Assembly: GCA_902596665.1 (NCBI GenBank)
Contig: CACJUN010000003.1
Span: 135,756 to 199,755 of the forward strand
Length of the DNA stretch: 64,000 nucleotides
Direction of reading: 5' to 3'
Source: an uncultured SAR86 cluster bacterium
Lineage (GTDB): Bacteria > Pseudomonadota > Gammaproteobacteria > Magnimaribacterales > AG-339-G14
This document shows, piece after piece, positions 48,948-57,507 of the stretch. The position numbers and the translations under genes are program-made. Every line of letters starts with the position of its first letter. Within the stretch, counting starts at the first letter, position 1. The notes under the pieces are model-generated. The model had not been told where the DNA came from. It ran no database searches and saw only the letters and a program-made list of their open reading frames with translations.

Positions 48948-50219
48948 GTGAATTTCTTAATTATTGGTAATGGTGGAAGGGAGCACGCCTTTGCATGGAA
49001 AATCTCCCAAAGCTCTCTTGTTCAAAAAGTTTTCATTGCTCCTGGAAATGCGGGAACTGAAAAAGAAAATAAGTGTGAAAATATAAATATTGATTCCGAA
49101 GATATATCTGCACTGAGAGATTTTGCCATTGAAAAATCTATAGACCTTACTATTGTCGGCCCTGAAGCCCCCCTAGTGAAAGGAATCGTTGATGAGTTTG
49201 AAAAACATAAATTACTTATTTTAGGTCCTTCTAAAAAAGCTTCGCAAATTGAAGGATCAAAAAAATTTATGAAAGATTTTTTAAAGAAAAATCATATCCG
49301 TACTGCTGAGTATGAAGTCTTTGAAGACTATGAAAAGTCAAAGGAATATATATCAAAGTCTAAGTTTCCTATTGTTATTAAGGCGGACGGTCTTGCCGCT
49401 GGAAAAGGTGTAACCATTGCGCACTCAGCTGAAGAAGCACACAAAGCACTAGATGATGCTATGCAAAAAAAGATATTTGGTTCTGCAGGTACAAAAGTTG
49501 TTATAGAAGATTTTCTACAAGGAGAAGAAGCGAGTTTCATTGTTTTATGCGATGGTAAAAAAACCATTCCTTTTGCTTCTTCTCAAGATCATAAAGCCAG
49601 AGATAATAATGATTTAGGCCCGAATACGGGAGGTATGGGAGCATATTCTCCAGCCCCTATTGTGACGGAGGAAATTCATAAGCAAGTAATGGAAAAAATC
49701 ATAAAGCCAACAATTGATGGCCTTAAATCAGAAGGAATAACTTACAAAGGCTTTCTCTATGCTGGGTTAATGATAAAAAATTCAGAAATTAGTGTATTGG
49801 AGTTTAACTGTCGGTTTGGAGATCCAGAGACACAACCAATTCTCATGAGAATGGAATCTGATTTAGCTGAGATTTGTCTTTTAGCTGCGCAAGGTAATTT
49901 AAACGAAAGAGAAATTTCTTGGACTAAAGATTCAGCTCTTGGTGTAGTAATAGCATCCAAAGGCTACCCTTTTGAATATGAGAAAAACAAAGAAATTAAT
50001 AATTTAGAAAATGAAAATTCACGCCAAAAAGTCTTTCATGCGGGAACAAAAACTCAAGAAGGAAAAGTTCTTAGCAATGGAGGAAGGGTTCTATGCGTTA
50101 CTGCATTAGGCATTACTTTGCTAGATTCAAAAAATTTAGCTTATCAAAAAGTCAAAAATATAGACTGGAAGGATGGATTTTATCGAGATGATATTGGTGA
50201 TAAAGCTATTAAATCCTGA
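48948..50219 (+). CDS. purD: Phosphoribosylamine-glycine ligase
   Basis: PurD makes glycinamide ribonucleotide in purine synthesis. It is a 423-residue ATP-grasp enzyme starting at GTG right after the purH stop. Motifs include LIIGNGGREHAFAWK, VVIKADGLAAGKGVTIA, QDHKARDNNDLGPNTGGMGAYSPAP and LEFNCRFGDPETQPIL. The C-terminal end overlaps the end of convergent trpC by 40 bp, so the last 13 codons of both genes share DNA. Confidence 0.96.
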   Translation: MNFLIIGNGGREHAFAWKISQSSLVQKVFIAPGNAGTEKENKCENINIDSEDISALRDFAIEKSIDLTIVGPEAPLVKGIVDEFEKHKLLILGPSKKASQIEGSKKFMKDFLKKNHIRTAEYEVFEDYEKSKEYISKSKFPIVIKADGLAAGKGVTIAHSAEEAHKALDDAMQKKIFGSAGTKVVIEDFLQGEEASFIVLCDGKKTIPFASSQDHKARDNNDLGPNTGGMGAYSPAPIVTEEIHKQVMEKIIKPTIDGLKSEGITYKGFLYAGLMIKNSEISVLEFNCRFGDPETQPILMRMESDLAEICLLAAQGNLNEREISWTKDSALGVVIASKGYPFEYEKNKEINNLENENSRQKVFHAGTKTQEGKVLSNGGRVLCVTALGITLLDSKNLAYQKVKNIDWKDGFYRDDIGDKAIKS

Positions 50220-50983
50220 ACTGCCTTATAAGGTTCTTTTTTTCTCATAAAAAATTCTCCAACCAAAAAGTTGTAAATATTGGCTTCGTTGAGATCATTT
50301 ATGTCATCTTTGGAATAGATGCCGCTTTCGGAGATAATTAATTGACCTTTAGGTAGCATTTTTTTGATTTTGATCGAATTATTAATATCTACATCAAAAG
50401 TCTTCAAATCTCGATTATTTATTCCTAAAAGTTCAGGTGAAACTGCCATTGCTATTTCTGCTTCCTTCTCATCATGAACTTCTATAAGAACATCTAATTC
50501 ATTTTCTTTTGCGATTTGATAAAAATCTTTAATTTTATTTTTATCTAAAATTGAAGCAATCAGAAGAATGCAATCCGCCCCAAAAGCTTTGGATTCCAAA
50601 ATTTGTATTTCATCAATTATGAAGTCCTTTCGCAAAATAGGTAAATGACAGATTTTTCTTACCTCTAATAAATAATCAAGACTACCTAGAAAAAAATCAG
50701 GTTCTGTTAGTATGCTGAGACAGGCAGCTCCTCCCTTCTCATATTGCTTAGCAGTCCAGATGGGATCGAAATCTTCTCTAATAATACCCTTGCTTGGTGA
50801 GGCTTTTTTTATTTCTGCAACTACAGAATTTCTTTGCTCTTCTGAGGATTTGTGTAGAGTTTCAACAAATTTTCTTTTTTTATATTCCTTTCCGTTACTT
50901 TGAAGATTTTCTCTAGAAAAGGTAGATTTCAAAGTTTCAACCCTTTGTTCGGTTCTTTGAATAATTTTTTCAAGATGATTCAT
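50180..50983 (-). CDS. trpC: Indole-3-glycerol phosphate synthase
   Basis: TrpC closes the pyrrole ring of indole from CdRP in tryptophan synthesis. The 267-residue TIM-barrel has VAEIKKASPSKGIIREDFDP, LSILTEPDFFLGSLDYL, PILRKDFIIDEIQI and LLGINNRDLKTFDVD with ISESGI. It is a stand-alone TrpC, not fused to TrpF. It is 7 bp after trpD. Its last codons overlap purD. Confidence 0.96.
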   Translation of the reverse strand: MNHLEKIIQRTEQRVETLKSTFSRENLQSNGKEYKKRKFVETLHKSSEEQRNSVVAEIKKASPSKGIIREDFDPIWTAKQYEKGGAACLSILTEPDFFLGSLDYLLEVRKICHLPILRKDFIIDEIQILESKAFGADCILLIASILDKNKIKDFYQIAKENELDVLIEVHDEKEAEIAMAVSPELLGINNRDLKTFDVDINNSIKIKKMLPKGQLIISESGIYSKDDINDLNEANIYNFLVGEFFMRKKEPYKAVQDLIALSPISSR

Positions 50984-50990
50984 AAATTAC

Positions 50991-51998
50991 CTAAGACTTA
51001 AAATTTATAAACTCATCAAATTTCTCAAGTGCTTTGCCTGAAGAAATGAGTTCGTAAGCAAGATCGTATCCGTCTTCAAAATTATCTACTACAGAAGATA
51101 TTTTCAAAGCTGGAGCTGCATTTAAAGAAATTATCTCCTTGCCTGGTAAGAATTTATTTTCAAAAGAATCTATAACTTTCCTTACACTATCTTGAGGAGA
51201 ATCTATTTCTAAATCAGAAAGATTTTTAGATTTTAAGTTAAAAGCTTTTGGATCTATTTCATGAGTAATAAGTTCACTCTTAGATAATTCTATTAATTGG
51301 GTTTTACTGGAGAAAGAAATTTCATCTAAGCCATCATCTGAATGAAAAATTGCTGCAGCTTTGCAATTCAAATTTCTCAAAGCCTCGCCAACTGGTTTTA
51401 TCCATTTACCGTGAAAAACACCAATAGACTGAATGTTTGCGCCTGCGGGATTTGATAGAGGACCCAAAAGGTTAAAAATAGTTTTTTTACCCAGGATTTT
51501 TCTTGCTTCCATGACATATTTCATACCTGGATGATGATTTTGGGCAAATAGAAATCCTAATCCTACTTTATCTAAAGAGTCAGAAAAATATTCAGATGAC
51601 TTATTTAAATTGATACCTGCTGCTTCTAAGAAATCAGCGCTACCGCTTTTTCCAGTTGCGGTTCTATTTCCATGCTTTGCAACTTTTAAGCCTGCCGCAG
51701 CTAGAACAAAACTGACAGAAGTAGAAATATTTATCATTTTTTTTCCTAGCCCTCCTGTACCGCAACAATCAATAACTTGATTATGATTAACATCAATGGA
51801 TTTAGAATTTTTTCGCATTGAAGTAGTAGCTCCAGCCAATTCATCAGGGGTTTCTCCTTTTTTGTCAAGAGCATCCAAGAGACTAGTAAGGGAATTTGTA
51901 TCTACCTCTCCGTTAAAAATTTTATCAAAAAGTTGTTCCGTCTCATCCAAAGTAAGGTTGATCTTTTTTTTAATGTTTTCTATTAAAGTATCAATCAT
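50991..51998 (-). CDS. trpD: Anthranilate phosphoribosyltransferase
   Basis: TrpD attaches phosphoribose to anthranilate. The 335-residue protein has the PRPP loop CGTGGLGKKMINISTSVSFVLAAAG, the anthranilate block KHGNRTATGKSGSADFLEA and NLLGPLSNPA. It overlaps trpG by 8 bp and is not fused to it. Confidence 0.96.
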   Translation of the reverse strand: MIDTLIENIKKKINLTLDETEQLFDKIFNGEVDTNSLTSLLDALDKKGETPDELAGATTSMRKNSKSIDVNHNQVIDCCGTGGLGKKMINISTSVSFVLAAAGLKVAKHGNRTATGKSGSADFLEAAGINLNKSSEYFSDSLDKVGLGFLFAQNHHPGMKYVMEARKILGKKTIFNLLGPLSNPAGANIQSIGVFHGKWIKPVGEALRNLNCKAAAIFHSDDGLDEISFSSKTQLIELSKSELITHEIDPKAFNLKSKNLSDLEIDSPQDSVRKVIDSFENKFLPGKEIISLNAAPALKISSVVDNFEDGYDLAYELISSGKALEKFDEFINFKS

Positions 51999-52560
51999 TT
52001 ACTTTTAGGAAATTATTCAACATGGTCATCCCATCCATAGTTTTTAGCGATTCAGGATGAAATTGAAGGCCGTAAATTTCTTGGGAATTGTGTTTTATAC
52101 CCATTATTGTCCCGTCTTCTGTCCAAGCGTTAACAAAAAAATCCTTGCTCAAAGTTTCTGGATCTATAACCAATGAATGGTACCTAGTTGCCTGAAAAGG
52201 ACTTTCAATATTTTTAAAAATTTCTGAGCCGTCATGAATCACATTAGAAATCTTTCCATGCATAATTTGATTAGCTTTAACTATTTTTGCACCAAAAGCT
52301 GCTCCAATTGCCTGATGTCCAAGACATACGCCTAAAATAGGAATCTTTCCAGAAAATTTTTTGATTGTATCTATTGAAATGCCCGCCTCATAAGGAGTAC
52401 AGGGACCAGGAGAAATTACTATAAATTCTGGATTGAGATCCTCAATTTGATCAAGACTGGCCTCATCATTACGCAGAACTTTAACTTTCTGTCCTAATTC
52501 ACCAAAATATTGAACTAAATTGAAAGTGAAAGAGTCATAGTTATCTATCATTAGAAGCAT
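51991..52560 (-). CDS. trpG: Anthranilate synthase component II (glutamine amidotransferase)
   Basis: This 189-residue class I amidotransferase provides ammonia to TrpE. The catalytic Cys is in GVCLGHQAIGAAFG, and the His-Glu pair in QFHPES. The protein may also serve 4-amino-4-deoxychorismate synthase (PabA), as in many bacteria with one such gene. It shares one base with the trpE stop. Confidence 0.95.
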   Translation of the reverse strand: MLLMIDNYDSFTFNLVQYFGELGQKVKVLRNDEASLDQIEDLNPEFIVISPGPCTPYEAGISIDTIKKFSGKIPILGVCLGHQAIGAAFGAKIVKANQIMHGKISNVIHDGSEIFKNIESPFQATRYHSLVIDPETLSKDFFVNAWTEDGTIMGIKHNSQEIYGLQFHPESLKTMDGMTMLNNFLKVND

Positions 52561-53915
52561 TAGTCCATCTCCTCAACAGCTTTCATAATGGACATAGCTT
52601 TATTCAATGATTCTTGATACTCACTCTCTGGATCAGAATCATAAACAATGCCTCCACCAGCTCTTACACTAAGATTTTTCCCTTGAATAACTGCTGTTCT
52701 TATTGCAATTGCGACATCCATATTTCCAGTCCAAGATAAATAACCTACAGCTCCTCCATAGACTCCCCTTCTATCGGGTTCAAGCTCATCAATTATTTCC
52801 ATTGCCCTTATTTTTGGAGCACCAGATAAAGTACCCGCTGGAAAAGTCGCTTTTAAAACATCAATAGAAGTAAGTCCTTTTTTTATTTTTCCTACAACAT
52901 TTGATACAAGATGCATGACGTGTGAATATTTCTCAATTTTCATCTCCTCTGTAGTCTTAACGCTGCCGACCTCAGCTATCCTTCCAACGTCGTTTCTTCC
53001 TAAATCAATAAGCATAAGATGCTCAGCTATTTCTTTTGGATCACTTTTTAACTTATCAGCCAATTCTTTATCTTCTTTGTTATCTTTTCCTCTTTTTACG
53101 GTTCCAGCGATTGGTCTCACTGTAACCTCTTCATTTTGAAGCCTCACTAAAATTTCTGGAGAGGCTCCTACAATGTGTAAGTCATCAATTTTCATGAGGT
53201 ACATATACGGAGAAGGATTTAGTTTTCGCAAAGATCTATATAAATCAATTGGCGATCCTTCAAATTTTGTGGAGAATTCTTGTCCATAGACAACCTGCAT
53301 CACATCTCCTTCAACGATATAATTTTTTATCTTTTTAATAGCTTCAAGATAATCTTCTTTTTTTACAGATGATTCAAAATTAATAACTCCTTTTTTGGAT
53401 GATTTTTGAGAAGGTAGGGGTTCTAAAATTTTTTTATGAATAAGTTCAATTCTTTGATGGCATTCTTTTTTTGTATCTTCAGTGCCGTGAACAACTATAA
53501 AAAGAGATTTTTTTAGATTATCGTAAATTACAACTTCATTGGAAACCATCAGGGATATATCAGGATAAGGGAGTTTTTCTTTAGATGAATTTTGAAGCTT
53601 TTTTTCTATGTGTCTTATTGTTTCATAGCTAAAGTATCCTACTAATCCCCCATGGAAATCAGGCAAATTAGGAATTGATTGAGCTTTATTTTGTTTGAGA
53701 AAATTCTCTATGTCCTTCAAAGGATTCTTAGAGAGGTCTATTTTCTTATCGGTAGGTAGGCCAATTATTGAATATCTGGCCCATTTTTCTCCGCCTTCAA
53801 CTGACTCAAAAAGGTAGGAATTTCTATCATCCATGAATTTAAGATAGATGCTGAGAGGAGTTTCTAGATCTCCTGAAATTTCTTTGAAAAAAGGAATTTT
53901 AGTAACGCTTTCCAT
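52560..53915 (-). CDS. trpE: Anthranilate synthase component I
   Basis: TrpE converts chorismate to anthranilate. I prefer the ATG at 53915, with GGAAG eight bases before, to the track's GTG at 53939. The 451-residue protein has the feedback-site segment YLFESVEGGEKWARYSIIG, RPIAGTVKRG, LIDLGRNDVGRIA and the chorismate block TFPAGTLSGAPKIRAM. It is shorter than E. coli TrpE (520), as in other one-subunit-per-gene relatives. PabB is an alternative, but the trpGDC neighbours decide for TrpE. No attenuator is possible in front of it since the DUF192 gene overlaps by 17 bp. Confidence 0.94.
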   Translation of the reverse strand: MESVTKIPFFKEISGDLETPLSIYLKFMDDRNSYLFESVEGGEKWARYSIIGLPTDKKIDLSKNPLKDIENFLKQNKAQSIPNLPDFHGGLVGYFSYETIRHIEKKLQNSSKEKLPYPDISLMVSNEVVIYDNLKKSLFIVVHGTEDTKKECHQRIELIHKKILEPLPSQKSSKKGVINFESSVKKEDYLEAIKKIKNYIVEGDVMQVVYGQEFSTKFEGSPIDLYRSLRKLNPSPYMYLMKIDDLHIVGASPEILVRLQNEEVTVRPIAGTVKRGKDNKEDKELADKLKSDPKEIAEHLMLIDLGRNDVGRIAEVGSVKTTEEMKIEKYSHVMHLVSNVVGKIKKGLTSIDVLKATFPAGTLSGAPKIRAMEIIDELEPDRRGVYGGAVGYLSWTGNMDVAIAIRTAVIQGKNLSVRAGGGIVYDSDPESEYQESLNKAMSIMKAVEEMD

Positions 53916-54306
53916 ATTGTCTACTTCCGATGAGTTCACCTCTATTTGCCTCGACTACAAGCTTAGCCCTGTGACAAATACTTTTTTCTGAAAATGGAAT
54001 ACCTTTTTCAATTATTTCTGAATTCGATCCAATAAATTTAATATCAAGAGGGATAGAAGTGTTTCTCATCCAAAAACATTTGGTTGATAAATTTTGAAAA
54101 TGAAATTTTATAATGTGATTAGGAGGCAGGTAATCAACATACATTAGACCCTTCCTTCTATCAGCAGGCTTATACAAGTTTTTAACACAGTATTCTCCTT
54201 CTTCTTCAATGTATCCTTCTGCACATAAATTAGAGGAATTTTCTTCTCCAGCTAAAGGGAAGCAAATAAAGCTAACTAAAATTATTCTTAAGATTTTTGA
54301 TTGCAT
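53899..54306 (-). CDS. DUF192 family exported protein
   Basis: The 135-residue protein is exported by a signal sequence ([20 protein letters not shown]). The DUF192 blocks are [19 protein letters not shown] and [21 protein letters not shown]; the end ([19 protein letters not shown]) is about ten residues shorter than usual, running into trpE. Two Cys lie in the N-terminal part ([13 protein letters not shown]). The ATG at 54306 is chosen over the TTG at 54309. It sits between rpe and trpE, where gph stands in Pseudomonas. The function of the family is unknown. Confidence 0.82.
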   Translation of the reverse strand: MQSKILRIILVSFICFPLAGEENSSNLCAEGYIEEEGEYCVKNLYKPADRRKGLMYVDYLPPNHIIKFHFQNLSTKCFWMRNTSIPLDIKFIGSNSEIIEKGIPFSEKSICHRAKLVVEANRGELIGSRQYGKRY

Positions 54307-54946
54307 CAAAATAATTGGGTTTGTTAAAAATTGCTGATCCAGCTACAAAAGTATCAGCACCGGATTTCGAAATCTCTCCTATATTGTCTTCCTTAACGCC
54401 ACCATCAACCTCCAATCTAATTTTAAGATTTGAGGTATCAATTATTTTTCTCATTTCTTTAATTTTATTCATGACTTCAGGTATAAATTCTTGCCCGCCA
54501 AAACCGGGAAAAACACTCATTAATAAAACCATATATAAATCATCCATGTATGGCTTGATAACATCCAGAGAAATATCAGGATTTAAAACTAAACCAGGGC
54601 TGCACCCTAGATCAGAAATTAATTTAAGTGATTTTTCCGGATCTTCTGATGCTTCAGGATGAAAAGTGATCGAAGTGGCTCCTGCGTCTGCGAACATTTT
54701 AATCAATTCATCTACGGGATTGACCATTAAGTGAACATCTAAAGGACAATCTATTCCATTGTCCCTGAGAGATTTGCAGACCATAGGGCCTACAGTTAAA
54801 TTTGGCACGAAATGGTTATCCATCACATCGAAATGAATCCATTCAGCTCCTGCTTCTAATACAGATTCAACTTCACTTCCTAAGTTTGCAAAGTCAGCAG
54901 ACAGAATTGAAGGAGCAATTATATTTTTCTGTTTAGCCACAGACAA
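54272..54946 (-). CDS. rpe: Ribulose-phosphate 3-epimerase
   Basis: Rpe interconverts ribulose 5-phosphate and xylulose 5-phosphate. The 224-residue TIM-barrel begins [18 protein letters not shown], followed by [16 protein letters not shown] (metal-binding His and Asp), LDVHLMV and [13 protein letters not shown], then the phosphate site VDGGV. It overlaps the next gene by 35 bp and starts 3 bp after the murU stop. Confidence 0.96.
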   Translation of the reverse strand: MSVAKQKNIIAPSILSADFANLGSEVESVLEAGAEWIHFDVMDNHFVPNLTVGPMVCKSLRDNGIDCPLDVHLMVNPVDELIKMFADAGATSITFHPEASEDPEKSLKLISDLGCSPGLVLNPDISLDVIKPYMDDLYMVLLMSVFPGFGGQEFIPEVMNKIKEMRKIIDTSNLKIRLEVDGGVKEDNIGEISKSGADTFVAGSAIFNKPNYFDAIKNLKNNFS

Positions 54947-54949
54947 ATT

Positions 54950-55579
54950 CTACACAAAATCTAGATCTTCTTTTGTATTAATATTCTTTAAAACGCCCTC
55001 GTAAATTTCAGCGGATACTTTATTTTTCTTCACGGCAGGTAAAATAATGTCCTTCCAAAATTCTTTATGTTGTTTGTTTCTGTCTGCCAATAAAGTTGGG
55101 TTAATTAAGGCAATTCCTCCGTAGTTAAAGCCAGTTCCCTCTTCAACTATTCCTTCGTTTATTGAAAAATCTCCAGTTGATTTATTGTTTTTTACGGCAA
55201 TCAAATGCGCTCCGTCCACTTTATTTCTCAGCCTTTCTAAAGGATATTCGGTGTATAAGTCTCCTGAAACTAAAACAAAAGTCTCTGTTCCAATCTCTTC
55301 TTTTGCTTTTATCAGTGCACCGCCTGTTCCCATCAATGTATCTTCTTCAGAAAAAGTTATATTGATTTCAAAGTTTTTTTTACGATTTAAAAATTCTTTA
55401 ATGGCCTCGGGTTTATGATGTAAGTTGATAATGATTTCGGAAACATTGATTTCCTTCAACTTTCTAATATGCCTTTCTAAGAGACTCGTACCCTTAATTT
55501 CAACAAGACATTTTGGGATTTGGTTTGATATTGGTCTCAACCTAGTCCCTAAACCAGCACATAAAATAAAAGCCTTCAT
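54950..55579 (-). CDS. murU: Nucleotidyltransferase, probable N-acetylmuramate 1-phosphate uridylyltransferase
   Basis: The 209-residue protein is a small sugar-phosphate nucleotidyltransferase with MKAFILCAGLGTRLRPISNQIPKCLV and GTGGALIKAKEEIG. MurU of Pseudomonas converts MurNAc-1-P to UDP-MurNAc in a recycling route that bypasses de novo synthesis and gives fosfomycin tolerance. Its pair with amgK, next to lptD, is as in Pseudomonas, which supports this role over mannose-1-phosphate guanylyltransferase. It overlaps amgK by 4 bp. Confidence 0.85.
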   Translation of the reverse strand: MKAFILCAGLGTRLRPISNQIPKCLVEIKGTSLLERHIRKLKEINVSEIIINLHHKPEAIKEFLNRKKNFEINITFSEEDTLMGTGGALIKAKEEIGTETFVLVSGDLYTEYPLERLRNKVDGAHLIAVKNNKSTGDFSINEGIVEEGTGFNYGGIALINPTLLADRNKQHKEFWKDIILPAVKKNKVSAEIYEGVLKNINTKEDLDFV

Positions 55580-56544
55580 TTGAAAATCTGTAAAAACCTC
55601 GAAAAATCTTTTAGTTCTTTATATCGTGACATTGAATCAATTAGATAATTTATTAAAACCGGAAAGTCATTAAGTCTATCGTCCCTGTTAAGTGTTATGG
55701 ATACTTGGGAAAGTTTTCCTAAAATTCTAATCTGTCTTTGCATGGCACAAAATTCAATATCTTCTTTAAAATCTTCTAATGATTTTATCTCTTCATTTTG
55801 CGTATTTTTTTTATAGTAATCTAACCAATCATCCACTTGCTTTTTATCCCAGACCATATAAAGATCTTTGAAAATCGAGGCTAAATCAAGAGCGTAAGGG
55901 GCAATCATGGCATCCTGAAAGTCTAAAACGCCTGTCTCTTTTGAATCAAGATAAATTAGGTTTCTTGTTTCAAAATCATAATGAGAAATACAGAGCGGTA
56001 GTTCATAGAACCTTTTGAGGATAAAGTTGTATCCTTCATTAATAGCATCAAAAGGGATACTTGAATCTGATAAATTAAGATACCCCCTGCAAAAAAAATC
56101 AATAAATAAGTCCTTATTTGCAATAGATTTTTCTAAATCAAAATGATCAAAAATCTCGGTATCACAATCTATATTTTGTATTCGAATGAGCTGGTCTAAT
56201 GCCGATTTTATAAAAATGTCACTGTTTTCCTGAGTAATGTTCAATTGATAGAGATTATCTGAGAAATCTTCAATAATTAAATGGCATAGATCGTCATTAC
56301 GAAAATAGATTTCTGGGACTTTTACTTGAAAGGATTTAAAGACGTCAGCTTTTTTACAGAAAGATTCAATACTCTCATCTATGCCTTTGGGAGCATACAT
56401 GAGAATAAAAGTTTTTCCTTGAAAATTAAATCTGAAATAGTCTCTCTGGCTGGACTCTGTTCTTAACTTTGAAAAGGAAAAGGTTTCCTCTGTTTTAAAA
56501 CAAGAACTTATCCAGCTAGAGGAGTCATCAGAAATGGAATCCAC
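55576..56544 (-). CDS. amgK: Phosphotransferase, probable MurNAc/GlcNAc anomeric kinase AmgK
   Basis: The 322-residue protein has an aminoglycoside phosphotransferase fold: the catalytic loop ISHYDFETRNLIY (HxDxxxxN form) and the metal Asp in GVLDFQDAMIAPYALDLAS. AmgK phosphorylates MurNAc and GlcNAc at C1 to feed MurU. Placement next to murU and lptD fits Pseudomonas. The N-terminal SSQRDYFRFNF block is also typical. It lies 2 bp after the SDR gene in transcription order. Confidence 0.86.
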   Translation of the reverse strand: MDSISDDSSSWISSCFKTEETFSFSKLRTESSQRDYFRFNFQGKTFILMYAPKGIDESIESFCKKADVFKSFQVKVPEIYFRNDDLCHLIIEDFSDNLYQLNITQENSDIFIKSALDQLIRIQNIDCDTEIFDHFDLEKSIANKDLFIDFFCRGYLNLSDSSIPFDAINEGYNFILKRFYELPLCISHYDFETRNLIYLDSKETGVLDFQDAMIAPYALDLASIFKDLYMVWDKKQVDDWLDYYKKNTQNEEIKSLEDFKEDIEFCAMQRQIRILGKLSQVSITLNRDDRLNDFPVLINYLIDSMSRYKELKDFSRFLQIFK

Positions 56545-56546
56545 TT

Positions 56547-57404
56547 TTAACTTTTCTTTGCAGCCTCAGGAGGCGGCATATCTTCAGGGACGAAAAAGTC
56601 TGGAGCCAATTGATCGAAAGGAACATCTGCGTATACAGAAAAGTCACTTACACCATTTTCTGCAAGAAGAGTGTCATCTATGCAAAAGTTTCCTGAAAAT
56701 TCTTTGGATGGCTTGGTAAGAATTACATAAGCTGCATCTGCCATTATTTCTGGCCCCCTCGAAATATTAACTAATTGCTCCCCGCCTAAGACATTCTTAA
56801 CAGCGGCGGTAGCTATGGCAGTTCTAGGCCAAAGTGCATTTACTGCAACTCCATCATCTTTAAATTCTGCAGCCATACCCAGAACACAAAGACTCATTCC
56901 AAATTTCGCCATTGAATAAGCAACGTGCCCTGAAAACCAATCTGGATTCATATCTAGTGGAGGTGAAATATTTAAAATATGAGGATTCTCTGACTTCAAT
57001 AAATGAGGAAGGCAACTTTTTGAAGTAACAAATGTCCCTCTTGCATTAATTTGATTCATCAAATCGTACCTTTTCATATCTGTTTGAAGGGTATTAGTTA
57101 ATTGAATTGCACTTGCGTTGTTAACACAGATATCAATTCCACCAAATTTTTTCACTCCTTCTTCAACAGCATTCAAAACCTGCCCTTCTTCTCGAACATC
57201 TACAATTACTGGTAATGCCATCCCACCAGCTTTTTCAATCTCATCAGCAGCGGTATAAATAGTTCCTGGTAATTTAGGATGAGGTTCAGCTGTTTTTGCC
57301 GCCAATATTATATTTGCTCCATCTTTTGCTGCCTTTAAAGCAATAGCTAATCCAATTCCTCTGCTAGCTCCTGTAATGAATAGTGTTTTTCCTTCTAAAC
57401 TCAT
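56547..57404 (-). CDS. SDR family oxidoreductase (HSDL2-like)
   Basis: The 285-residue enzyme has LFITGASRGIGLAIALKAAKDG at the N-terminus, the segment TAEPHPKLPGTIYTAADEIEKAGG typical of hydroxysteroid dehydrogenase-like 2 proteins, NNASAI, and a catalytic YSMAKFGMS (Tyr and Lys). The C-terminus lacks the SCP2 domain of animal HSDL2. Substrate is unknown, possibly a fatty-acyl or sterol-like compound. It lies in the same direction as amgK-murU and divergent from lptD. Confidence 0.88.
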   Translation of the reverse strand: MSLEGKTLFITGASRGIGLAIALKAAKDGANIILAAKTAEPHPKLPGTIYTAADEIEKAGGMALPVIVDVREEGQVLNAVEEGVKKFGGIDICVNNASAIQLTNTLQTDMKRYDLMNQINARGTFVTSKSCLPHLLKSENPHILNISPPLDMNPDWFSGHVAYSMAKFGMSLCVLGMAAEFKDDGVAVNALWPRTAIATAAVKNVLGGEQLVNISRGPEIMADAAYVILTKPSKEFSGNFCIDDTLLAENGVSDFSVYADVPFDQLAPDFFVPEDMPPPEAAKKS

Positions 57405-57507
57405 GCTTACCTCAAATATTATTAATTTTCTATTTTAACCTTCAAAAGATAAAATTATCACCAATATAGAACGAATCTCTAATGGTTATCTCCAAGTAAT
57501 TAATAAA

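Noticed and set aside
53915-53939. GTG start of trpE at 53939
   Set aside because: The ATG at 53915 has a better ribosome site and matches the usual TrpE beginning; the longer form only adds overlap with the DUF192 gene.
53939-54306. A trp leader peptide/attenuator ahead of trpE
   Set aside because: The region is occupied by the DUF192 coding sequence up to and into trpE, so no leader with alternating hairpins fits.
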